Below are positions 16,959 to 24,198 of a stretch of DNA of 64,000 nucleotides, one piece after another. The notes below the pieces were generated by a model. It made no database searches, was not told the origin of the DNA, and saw only the letters and a list, made by a program, of their open reading frames with translations. Both the position numbers and the translations under genes were made by a program. The DNA is from Pseudonocardia endophytica (GTDB taxonomy: Bacteria > Actinomycetota > Actinomycetes > Mycobacteriales > Pseudonocardiaceae), in NCBI RefSeq assembly GCF_004339565.1, contig NZ_SMFZ01000002.1, positions 2,294,001 through 2,358,000 on the forward strand, written 5' to 3'. Every line of letters begins with the position of its first letter. Positions within the stretch are counted from its first letter, which is position 1.

Positions 16959-18118
16959 CAGAGGGTCCTCGGCTTCAGCAGGGCACGGGAGAGCAGCATC
17001 CTCTGCACCTCGATGCTGCCGGAGGCGACGGTGGCCGCCTGGGCGTAGCGCCAGTGGTCGTCGACCGCGCGCACGAACAGCTCCTCCGGTCCGGACGCGC
17101 CGACCGCCTTCTCCTCGATGATGTCCATCAGGACCTCGGCGACCTCCTGGTCGGTCTGCGTCGCGGCGATCCGGTAGGACGCCGTGTCGGCCGGGTCGAC
17201 CTCGCCGGTCTCGACCTTGTCGATCACGCGGTAGGCCAGCAGGCGTGCCTGTCGTGTGTGGATCAACGCGGAGGCCCAGCGTTGGCGCAGCTCGGCGGGC
17301 AGGGTGCCCCACCGCTCCCCCAGCGTGGCCGGCGCGGCGTTGAGCAGGCGGTCGCACCGGGCGTAGCGGGCGATGCCCACGCGCTCGAACGCCAGCGCCT
17401 CGCGCACGATCGACCAGCCGGCGTCGACCTCGCCGAGCACGTCGTCCGCTGTGACCGGGACGTTCTCGAAGAACACCTCGTTGAGGTGGTGCGGCCCGAC
17501 CATCGCGTCGATCGGCACCACCTTGATGCCCGGGCGGTCCATCGGCACGAGGAACACGGTGATGCCCTTGTGCTTCGGCGCGTCGCGGTCGGTGCGGGCG
17601 AGCAGGAAGCACCAGTCGGCCATCGTCGCGTACGACGTCCACACCTTCTGCCCCTCGATCCGCCAGCCGCCGTCGCCGTCGGGTACCGCGGCGGTCCGCA
17701 GGGACGCGAGGTCGGATCCGGCCTCCGGCTCGGAGAAGCCCTGGCACCAGATGACGGTGCCCGCCGCGATACGGCTCAGGTGCTCGTCCTTCTGGCGGTC
17801 CGTGCCGAACCTCATGATCGCCGGGCCGACCCAGTTCACACCCATGTACTGCGCGCCACGGGGTTCGAAGTGCGCCCACATCTCCTCGCGGACCACGGTC
17901 TGCTCCCACGGCGTGGACGCCGACCCGCCGTACTCGACCGGCCAGGCCGGGGTCAGCCGGCCGTTCTCGGCCAGGACCCGGCAGAACGCCTGCGACAGCT
18001 CCAGGTCCCGGGGGTCACGGGTGAACGCACCCAGGAACGTCGACGGCACGTGCTCCCGCACCAGCGCCCGCAGCTCCTCGCGCAGCGTGGCGCTGCGCTC
18101 CGAGTCGGTGAAGTCCAC
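16958..18118 (-). CDS. acyl-CoA dehydrogenase, larger subunit of a second pair
   Basis: 386 residues. I choose GTG at 18118, because GGAGG is then seven bases upstream; a GTG two codons earlier is almost on top of it. It carries IWCQGFSEPEAGSDLASL, GWRIEGQKVWTSYA and a C-terminal ASGSIEVQRMLLSRALL. It is the first gene of a minus-strand operon running to 12308 (two dehydrogenase pairs plus ligase), transcribed from the AT-rich promoter gap at 18119-18210. Confidence 0.9.
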   Translation of the reverse strand: MDFTDSERSATLREELRALVREHVPSTFLGAFTRDPRDLELSQAFCRVLAENGRLTPAWPVEYGGSASTPWEQTVVREEMWAHFEPRGAQYMGVNWVGPAIMRFGTDRQKDEHLSRIAAGTVIWCQGFSEPEAGSDLASLRTAAVPDGDGGWRIEGQKVWTSYATMADWCFLLARTDRDAPKHKGITVFLVPMDRPGIKVVPIDAMVGPHHLNEVFFENVPVTADDVLGEVDAGWSIVREALAFERVGIARYARCDRLLNAAPATLGERWGTLPAELRQRWASALIHTRQARLLAYRVIDKVETGEVDPADTASYRIAATQTDQEVAEVLMDIIEEKAVGASGPEELFVRAVDDHWRYAQAATVASGSIEVQRMLLSRALLKPRTL

Positions 18119-18181
18119 CCGCACACCTCCGTCTCCGGCGCCGCCCGCTCGGGCCGGCCGATGCAGACTCGCACACAGCTT

Positions 18182-18199
18182 TAATCTTTACAAGTATTA
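18182..18199. promoter_or_regulatory. AT-rich near-palindrome upstream of ACAD operon (site C)
   Basis: TAATCTTTACAAGTATTA has matching TAAT/ATTA ends around TTACAA and lies 64 bases upstream of the operon start, in a short AT island. It fits the pattern shared with sites at 9828, 19061 and 30349. Confidence 0.5.
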
Positions 18200-18210
18200 C
18201 TGACTTGAGG

Positions 18211-19047
18211 TCAGGTGACCGCGAAACCTGCGTCGACCGGGACCGTGACGCCGGTGACCGCCCGCGACCGGTCGGAGGCCAGCCACAGCACGGTGTCCGA
18301 CACCTCCTCGACCGTGATCCGCCCGCGGTGCATCGCGTCGCCGAAGCCGCCCGACACGCGCCCGACGTTGACCTCGACCCACCGCTTCATCGCCGGGTTC
18401 TCGATCATCGGCGTGGCAACGGCGGTCGGATGGATGGAGTTGACCCGCACGCCGTACGGGCCGAGCTCGTTGGCGTAAGCACGCATGATGCCGACCAGCC
18501 CGTGCTTCGCGGCCGTGTAGGCGTCCGAGCGCGGGTCGCCCCTCGACATGCCCTTCAGGCCCGACGTCGAGCTGACGATGATCACCGAGCCGCCGCGGGC
18601 GCCGTCGACGAGCGCGTCGCGCGTCGCCTGGACGGTGTTCCACGCGCCGGTGAGGTTGATGGCGATGTAGTCGGCCCAGATCCGGTCGATCGTCGCCGTC
18701 TCCTGCTCCGGAAACCCCTGTGCGACGCCGGCGTTGGCGACGACGACGTCGAGTCGCCCGAACTCCACGAGTGCCTCGTCGACGACGCCCGCCAGTGCCG
18801 GACGGTCCCGGACGTCGGCGACGCGGGTCAGGCAGCGCGTGCCCTCGGCCTCGACCAGGCGGGCCGTCTCGGCCAGGTCGTCCCTGGTGGCGAGCGGGTA
18901 GGGGACGGTGTCGATCGGCGCGCACACGTCGACCGCCACGATCGTCGCCCCGGCCCGCGCGAGCGTGACCGCGTGCGAGCGGCCCTGTCCTCGACCGGCC
19001 CCGGTGATGAACGCGACGCGATCCTGCAGGTCACCGGCATCGGCCAT
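18211..19047 (-). CDS. mycofactocin-coupled SDR family oxidoreductase
   Basis: 278 residues with the hallmark of the mycofactocin-associated SDR subfamily: FITGAGRGQGRSHAV, VDVCAPIDTVPYPLATRDDL with the family's insert, NLTGAWNTVQATRDALV, catalytic YTAAKHG and a C-terminal VTVPVDAGF. Known members hold NAD(H) tightly and use the peptide-derived carrier mycofactocin to recycle it; one studied relative is carveol dehydrogenase. The host must therefore make mycofactocin, although its biosynthesis genes are not in this window. GAGGAG precedes the ATG. It is divergent from a reductase/thiolase-like unit. Likely substrate: a secondary, possibly terpenoid or steroid, alcohol. Confidence 0.9.
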   Translation of the reverse strand: MADAGDLQDRVAFITGAGRGQGRSHAVTLARAGATIVAVDVCAPIDTVPYPLATRDDLAETARLVEAEGTRCLTRVADVRDRPALAGVVDEALVEFGRLDVVVANAGVAQGFPEQETATIDRIWADYIAINLTGAWNTVQATRDALVDGARGGSVIIVSSTSGLKGMSRGDPRSDAYTAAKHGLVGIMRAYANELGPYGVRVNSIHPTAVATPMIENPAMKRWVEVNVGRVSGGFGDAMHRGRITVEEVSDTVLWLASDRSRAVTGVTVPVDAGFAVT

Positions 19048-19060
19048 GCTTACTCCTCGC

Positions 19061-19080
19061 TATGTTTACAAAGATTGTGT
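19061..19080. promoter_or_regulatory. AT-rich near-palindrome in divergent promoter (site D)
   Basis: TATGTTTACAAAGATTGTGT sits 13 bases before the mycofactocin-type SDR start on one strand and about 63 before the reductase on the other. The core TTTACAAAGATT matches the shared pattern. Confidence 0.45.
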
Positions 19081-19142
19081 AGATGTTAGGATCGTCGCTC
19101 GGCGCCGGTCAACGAGGGTTCCGGGGTGCGGGAGGTGGAGTG

Positions 19143-20105
19143 GTGCGCAGCACGCACGACGAGCACGAGGTCACGGTCGTGGTGACCCGGCGTACCGACG
19201 GCGCGGACGGCGTGACCGTACTCGACCTTCAGGCGACCGACGGCTCACCGTTGCCGCGCTGGGAACCCGGGGCGCACGTCGACCTCGCGCTGACCCCGGA
19301 CCTCGTCCGCCAGTACTCGCTGTGCGGGGATCCCGACGACTCGTCGACCTGGCGTGTGGGCGTGCTGCTCGAGGCCGACGGCCGGGGCGGGTCGCGGTTC
19401 GTGCACGACAAGCTGCACCCCGGTACGGAGGTGCTCGCCCGCGGCCCGCGCAACCACTTCGCACTGGAGCCCGCCGCGCGCTACGTGTTCGTCGCGGGCG
19501 GGATCGGCATCACGCCGATCGTTCCGATGATCGGCCGGGCGGAGCGGGCGGGCGCCCGGTGGGAGTTGCACTACGGGGGCCGCAGCGTCACGTCGATGGC
19601 GTTCCGCGACGAGGTCCGGGTGCTCGGCGGGGACCGGGTCACCCTCACTCCGCAGGACACGCACGGCCTGCTGGACCTGCCCGCCATCCTCGCCGAGCCG
19701 CGCGAGGACACGCTCGTCTACGCGTGCGGTCCGGAGCCCCTGCTCGACGCCGTGACCGAGCTGGCCGCGTCCTGGCCGGACGGTGCGCTGCACGTCGAGC
19801 GGTTCACCCCGAAGACGCTCGACCTGCCCGATCCCGAGTCCTCGTTCGACGTGGAGTTCGTGCAGTCCGGGATCACCGTGACCGTGCCGCCGGACCGCTC
19901 GATCCTCGACGTCGCCCGCGAGGCCGGCGTGGACCTGCCGTCGTCCTGCGAGGAGGGCACGTGCGGAACGTGCGAGACGGAGATCGTCGAGGGCGTCGCG
20001 GAGCACCGTGACTCGCTGCTGACACCGGCCGAGCAGGAGGCGAACGAGACGATGATGGTCTGCGTCTCCCGTGCGGCCTGCCCGAAGCTCGTGCTCGACA
20101 TGTGA
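19143..20105 (+). CDS. VanB/phthalate dioxygenase reductase-like oxidoreductase with [2Fe-2S] domain
   Basis: 320 residues, start at the GTG with GGGAGG seven bases before it. Domain order is flavin (RQYSLCGDP, about residue 60), NAD (FVAGGIGITPIVPMI) and a C-terminal plant-type ferredoxin with Cys-x4-Cys-x2-Cys (SSCEEGTCGTC) and a distant Cys (MMVCVSR). This is the one-piece reductase of class IA Rieske oxygenases and some P450s. No Rieske oxygenase alpha subunit is visible nearby, but two P450s without their own redox partners lie downstream on the other strand, so it may serve them. Confidence 0.9.
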   Translation: MRSTHDEHEVTVVVTRRTDGADGVTVLDLQATDGSPLPRWEPGAHVDLALTPDLVRQYSLCGDPDDSSTWRVGVLLEADGRGGSRFVHDKLHPGTEVLARGPRNHFALEPAARYVFVAGGIGITPIVPMIGRAERAGARWELHYGGRSVTSMAFRDEVRVLGGDRVTLTPQDTHGLLDLPAILAEPREDTLVYACGPEPLLDAVTELAASWPDGALHVERFTPKTLDLPDPESSFDVEFVQSGITVTVPPDRSILDVAREAGVDLPSSCEEGTCGTCETEIVEGVAEHRDSLLTPAEQEANETMMVCVSRAACPKLVLDM

Positions 20106-20114
20106 GGAGATGCG

Positions 20115-21632
20115 GTGACGGACCGCGAGGACGTGCGCTCCGGCGGCCAGGTGGTCGTCGTCGGCGTCGGCCAGCTGCGCAACAACCGCGAGAAGGACCC
20201 GGCCCGGGCACGGGAGCCCCTGGAACTGATCCGCAGCGCGGTCGGGCGCGCCGCCGAGGACGCCGGGATCGGCGCCGATGCACTGTCCGGAGTGGACACC
20301 GTCGGGCTGGTCCAGGTCGTCTCCTGGAGCTACGACGACCTGTCCGGCTCGGTGGCGTCCGCGATCGGCGCCTCCGGGGCCCGGACCGTCGAGTCCGGCG
20401 CGGGCGGTCACCAGCCGGTCGCGGTGCTCACCGAGCTGGCGGCCGCGATCGCCGCCGGCGACTCCGAGCTCGCGGTGGTGTGCGGTGGCGAGGCCCAGTC
20501 CTCGTTGGAGTTGCTCGGCGCGGCGAAGGAGCCCGACCGCGCCGAGGGCTGGAGCCGGTCGCCCGGCGGCGCGGGTACGTTCTCCCGCGCGACCGGTGGG
20601 ACCGAGCGGATGTGGGACCTCGGGCTGGTCGGCCCGATCCGGGTCTACCCCCTCTGGGAGAACCGGCTCCGCCACGATCTCGGTCAGTCGTTCGACGAGT
20701 CGCAGTCCTGGTCGGCGTCGATGTACGCCGGTTTCAGCGAGGTGGCCGCCGGCAACGAGGCCGCATGGAACCGGGACCCGGTCACGGCCGAGCAGGTCTC
20801 GGACATCGGGCCGGACAACCGGATGATCTGCTATCCGTACCCGCTGCGGATGAACGCGCTCAACCGCGTCGACCAGGCCGCCGCCGTGATCCTGGCCAGC
20901 CCCGCCGCGGCCGACCGGTTGGGTGTTCCGCGCGAGCAGTGGGTGTACCTGAGCGCGGCCGCGCTGGACGCGGACTGCGAGGACGTCCTGGAGCGCGACA
21001 CCTACGGTGGCTCGCCCGGCCTGGGGCGCAGCCTGGATGCCGCGCTGGCCCAGTCCGGCTCGACGGCAGGCGCGCTCGACGTCGTCGACCTCTACAGCTG
21101 TTTTCCGATCGTCCCGAAGCTCGGCGCGTTGCACCTCGGGCTGGACCGCGACACGGAGCTCTCCGCGACCGGTGGCCTGACGTCGTTCGGCGGCGCGCAC
21201 AACAACTACTCCGCGCACGCGCTCGTCGCGGTCGTGCGCCGGCTGCGGTCCTCGGGCGGGCGCGGGCTCGTCTACGCCAACGGCGAGTACCTGACCAAGC
21301 ACGCTGCCGTCGTGCTGGACACCGATGACCCGGACGGGTTCCGCTGGTCGGAGGCGCACGCGTCGGACCATCCGGCGGTCCGGGTCGACGACGGCTACGT
21401 CGGTCCTCTGGAGATCGAGACGTACACCGTCGAGTTCGACCGCGAGGGGAACCCGGCCCGCGGCTTCGTGATCGGCCGGTCCCCTGACGGCGCGCGGACC
21501 GGGGTGCGGGTCTCGAAGTCGGATCGGGCCACACTGTCCACACTGGTCGACCCGGGCGTCGATCCCGTGGGACACGCGGGGACCGTTGTCGCCCAGGACG
21601 ATCGCAGGCTGTTCACGCTCGGCGACTCCTGA
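20115..21632 (+). CDS. thiolase-like protein (acetyl-CoA acetyltransferase family, no nucleophile Cys)
   Basis: 505 residues in the thiolase fold. The N-terminal nucleophile position, normally Cys, reads VESGAGGHQP, so the classic acyl-enzyme Cys is missing. DLYSCFPIVPK stands where thiolases have the NEAF/HDCF active-site segment, with Tyr at the His position. GGLTSFGGAHNNYSAHAL replaces the GGGxxxxGHP motif. Such thiolase-like proteins include SCPx-type and retro-aldolase enzymes. GTG start ten bases after the reductase stop. A C-terminal extension of about 100 residues after residue 400 is predicted as a beta-rich, OB-like domain. Thiolysis is uncertain. Confidence 0.8.
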   Translation: MTDREDVRSGGQVVVVGVGQLRNNREKDPARAREPLELIRSAVGRAAEDAGIGADALSGVDTVGLVQVVSWSYDDLSGSVASAIGASGARTVESGAGGHQPVAVLTELAAAIAAGDSELAVVCGGEAQSSLELLGAAKEPDRAEGWSRSPGGAGTFSRATGGTERMWDLGLVGPIRVYPLWENRLRHDLGQSFDESQSWSASMYAGFSEVAAGNEAAWNRDPVTAEQVSDIGPDNRMICYPYPLRMNALNRVDQAAAVILASPAAADRLGVPREQWVYLSAAALDADCEDVLERDTYGGSPGLGRSLDAALAQSGSTAGALDVVDLYSCFPIVPKLGALHLGLDRDTELSATGGLTSFGGAHNNYSAHALVAVVRRLRSSGGRGLVYANGEYLTKHAAVVLDTDDPDGFRWSEAHASDHPAVRVDDGYVGPLEIETYTVEFDREGNPARGFVIGRSPDGARTGVRVSKSDRATLSTLVDPGVDPVGHAGTVVAQDDRRLFTLGDS

Positions 21633-21646
21633 GGTCGCTGCGCCGG

Positions 21647-22960
21647 TCAGACCCGGGCCGCCTCCGGGACGTCGTCGGTGCGGCGTACGCGTGTCCGGAC
21701 GGCGAGCAGACCCAGCAGGCCGACGGCCGACAGCGCCAGCAGCAGGACGCTCATCGGCCAGGTCCCGGCGTCGAGATAGGCGAGCTGGACCGCGAGCAGC
21801 GGCACCGCGGCGGCGCCGATCATGTTGCCGGTCTCGCGGGCCAGCCCCATGCCGCTGAACCGGATGCCGGGACCGAAGAGCTCGGTGACCAACGTGCCGG
21901 CCGTGGCGACGATCGCGGACGCGGCCACCCCGTTGGCGAGGATCATCGCGATCCACAGGCCCGGCGGGAAGTCCGCGCGAATGAGGGCGAATAACGGGAA
22001 CGCCATCGCGGCGGACGCGACCAGTCCGAACAGGATCAGGGCCGGCCGCCCGAACCGGTCGGACAGCGCGCCGAACACCGGAGTCAGCAGCGTCCCGGAC
22101 AGCTGTGCGGCGAGGAGTCCCGCGAAGGTCTGCGACTGGCTCATCCCGACCTGGCCGCTCGCGTAGGAGACGACGAACACCAGGTAGAAGTATCCGAAGC
22201 CGGTCTGGGCGGTGACGATCGCGATGATCGCCACCACCTCGCGGGGATGCTTCCGGACGAGGTCGCGCAGCGGCGTGCGCGTCGTCTCGCCCGCGCCCTC
22301 GACCCGGCGGAACGCGGGCGTCTCCGGTAGCCGCAGACGCAACCAGATCCCGTAGCCGACCAGGACCCCGCTGAGCAGGAACGGGATCCGCCATCCCCAT
22401 TCGAGGAAGGCCGGACCGGACACTGCCGACGCCGCCAGGAGCATCAACGTCCCGAGCACCCCGCCGAGGCCGGCGCCGGTGCCGGGGAGCGACCCGAACA
22501 GCCCGCGTCGTCCCGGCCGGGCGAACTCGACGGCGACGAGCGTGGCGCCGCCGAACTCCGCGCTCGCCCCGATGCCCTGGAGTAGTCGGCACAGGACCAG
22601 CAGGACGGGGGCCGCCCAGCCGATCGTCGCGTAGCCGGGGACGAGGCCGATCGCCATCGTGGCCAGCCCCATCACCAGCATCGTCCCGATCAGCACCCGT
22701 TGGCGCCCGATCCGGTCACCGATGCTGCCCAGGATGGCGCCGCCGAACGGGCGCACGAGGAAGGCGACCGCGAACGTGGCGACCGACTGCAGCGTGCCGA
22801 GGAACGGCGACGCGCCGGGGAAGAACACCTGCGCGAAGACCGTCGCGGCCGCGGACCCGTAGAGCGAGAAGTCGTAGTACTCCAGCACGGTGCCGACGAA
22901 TGCGGCGCGGGCGGCTCGCCTCCGGACGGCCGGGTCGACCTGCGCGGACGCCTCAGACAT
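21647..22960 (-). CDS. MFS transporter, metabolite:H+ symporter (MHS) type
   Basis: 437 residues with about 12 hydrophobic segments. It carries the MFS loop signature GSIGDRIGRQR between helices 2 and 3, and the MHS-type N-terminus (GTVLEYYDFSLYGSAAATV) and PETPAF segment in the central loop, as in shikimate and proline/betaine symporters. It would import an organic acid or related catabolic substrate across the inner membrane. Its start overlaps the stop of the upstream P450 by eight bases, tying transport to the first oxidation. Confidence 0.9.
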   Translation of the reverse strand: MSEASAQVDPAVRRRAARAAFVGTVLEYYDFSLYGSAAATVFAQVFFPGASPFLGTLQSVATFAVAFLVRPFGGAILGSIGDRIGRQRVLIGTMLVMGLATMAIGLVPGYATIGWAAPVLLVLCRLLQGIGASAEFGGATLVAVEFARPGRRGLFGSLPGTGAGLGGVLGTLMLLAASAVSGPAFLEWGWRIPFLLSGVLVGYGIWLRLRLPETPAFRRVEGAGETTRTPLRDLVRKHPREVVAIIAIVTAQTGFGYFYLVFVVSYASGQVGMSQSQTFAGLLAAQLSGTLLTPVFGALSDRFGRPALILFGLVASAAMAFPLFALIRADFPPGLWIAMILANGVAASAIVATAGTLVTELFGPGIRFSGMGLARETGNMIGAAAVPLLAVQLAYLDAGTWPMSVLLLALSAVGLLGLLAVRTRVRRTDDVPEAARV

Positions 22961-24176
22961 TCGGTCGGACCGGGAGCGCGGCGAACCCGTTGTTCACGCC
23001 GACGAGCGAGTAGCGGCGGACGCGGTCGAGCACGACCTCGTAGTCCGGCATGCGGCGCAGGATCGCCTCGACGGCGACCCGGAGCTCCATGTGCGCCAAC
23101 CAGATCCCCAGGCAGTAGTGGGTCCCCACACCGAACGCGAGGTGCAGGCCGCCGCGGCGGTCCAGCCGCACCTGCTCGGCGTCCGGGAAGCGGTCCTCGT
23201 CGCGGTTGGCCGAGCAGATCAGCGCGGCCACCCGGTCCCCGGCCTCGACGTGCACGTCGCCGAAGTCCTGGTCGGTCACCGCGGTGCGCGCGACCAGCGG
23301 GGTGACCGACGCCAGCCGGGTCATCTCCTCGACCGCTGCCGGGATCAGGCTCGGGTCCTCGACGAGGCTGCGGCGCAGGTCGGGGTGGGTGCCGAGGTGC
23401 AGCACGATGTTGTCCATCGACGCCGCCGTCGTGCGCACGCCGCCGAGCAGCATGGACAGCGACAGGTTCACCACCTCGTCCTCGGTCAGCCCGGACGACG
23501 GGTCGACCATGTGCGAGACGAGGTCGTCGCGCGGGTCGGCGGCACGGCGCCGCACCACGTCGCGGACCAGGTCGGACGCCTCGGCGAACTGGCGCGACGT
23601 GGACGCCGCGAGCGCGTCCCGGTCGCCGCCCGCCTCGGGGTCGATCGCGAACGCGTCCTCGAGCATCAGGATGAACTTCTCCGGCTCTGCGAGTTCGTCC
23701 AGCCCGACGAACTCGGAGATCGTCGCGACGGTGAGCCGGAAGCTGAACGCGTGCGCGACGTCGAACTCGTCACGGCCGACGAGACCCCCGAGCAGCTCGT
23801 CGGCCACCCGCCGGGCGATCGGCGCGACGTTCTGCTCGATGCTGCGCTTGGCGAACACCGAGCGGAGCGGCTTGCGGAGCCGGTCGTGCGCGGGTCCGTC
23901 CAGCGCGCCGGGCAGGATCGCCGGGGCGTGCGGCGCGGTGGGTATGAGCTTGCCGCCGCGCTGCCCGTCGGCGCTCTTCTCCACCGTGAAGTTGTCCGTG
24001 TCGGACAGCACGCGCCGGGCGTGCTCGTAGGTGGACGCGACCCAGTAGCCGTCGTGGGCGTCGGTGAAGCCCATCGGGCAGGAACCGCGTAACCGCGCCG
24101 TCGTCGCGGCCGTGTCCTGACCGAACTCCGGTGTGTGGTGGTCGAACGCGATGCGGGGACGGTCCTGGCTCGGCAC
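22953..24176 (-). CDS. cytochrome P450
   Basis: 407 residues, soluble bacterial type. The heme loop FGVGTHYCLGIWLA places the thiolate at Cys355. The I-helix oxygen-binding segment reads MLLGGVRTTA (GGxxT), and an E-x-x-R pair is present in the K helix (EEMTR). GTG start with AAGGA nine bases upstream. No ferredoxin is adjacent; the nearest candidate partner is the fused reductase at 19143. The CYP family cannot be assigned by eye, though the layout resembles actinobacterial P450s acting on fatty acids, terpenes or steroids. Confidence 0.95.
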   Translation of the reverse strand: MPSQDRPRIAFDHHTPEFGQDTAATTARLRGSCPMGFTDAHDGYWVASTYEHARRVLSDTDNFTVEKSADGQRGGKLIPTAPHAPAILPGALDGPAHDRLRKPLRSVFAKRSIEQNVAPIARRVADELLGGLVGRDEFDVAHAFSFRLTVATISEFVGLDELAEPEKFILMLEDAFAIDPEAGGDRDALAASTSRQFAEASDLVRDVVRRRAADPRDDLVSHMVDPSSGLTEDEVVNLSLSMLLGGVRTTAASMDNIVLHLGTHPDLRRSLVEDPSLIPAAVEEMTRLASVTPLVARTAVTDQDFGDVHVEAGDRVAALICSANRDEDRFPDAEQVRLDRRGGLHLAFGVGTHYCLGIWLAHMELRVAVEAILRRMPDYEVVLDRVRRYSLVGVNNGFAALPVRPNV

Positions 24177-24198
24177 GGGAGGAGTCCTTTCCGGCCGC

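Noticed and set aside
19245..22592. Very long (1115-residue) open frame on the minus strand
   Set aside because: It lies antisense to the reductase and thiolase-like genes and part of the transporter. Its translation is Arg/Gly/His-rich and has no motif. In very GC-rich DNA, antisense frames stay open by codon bias.
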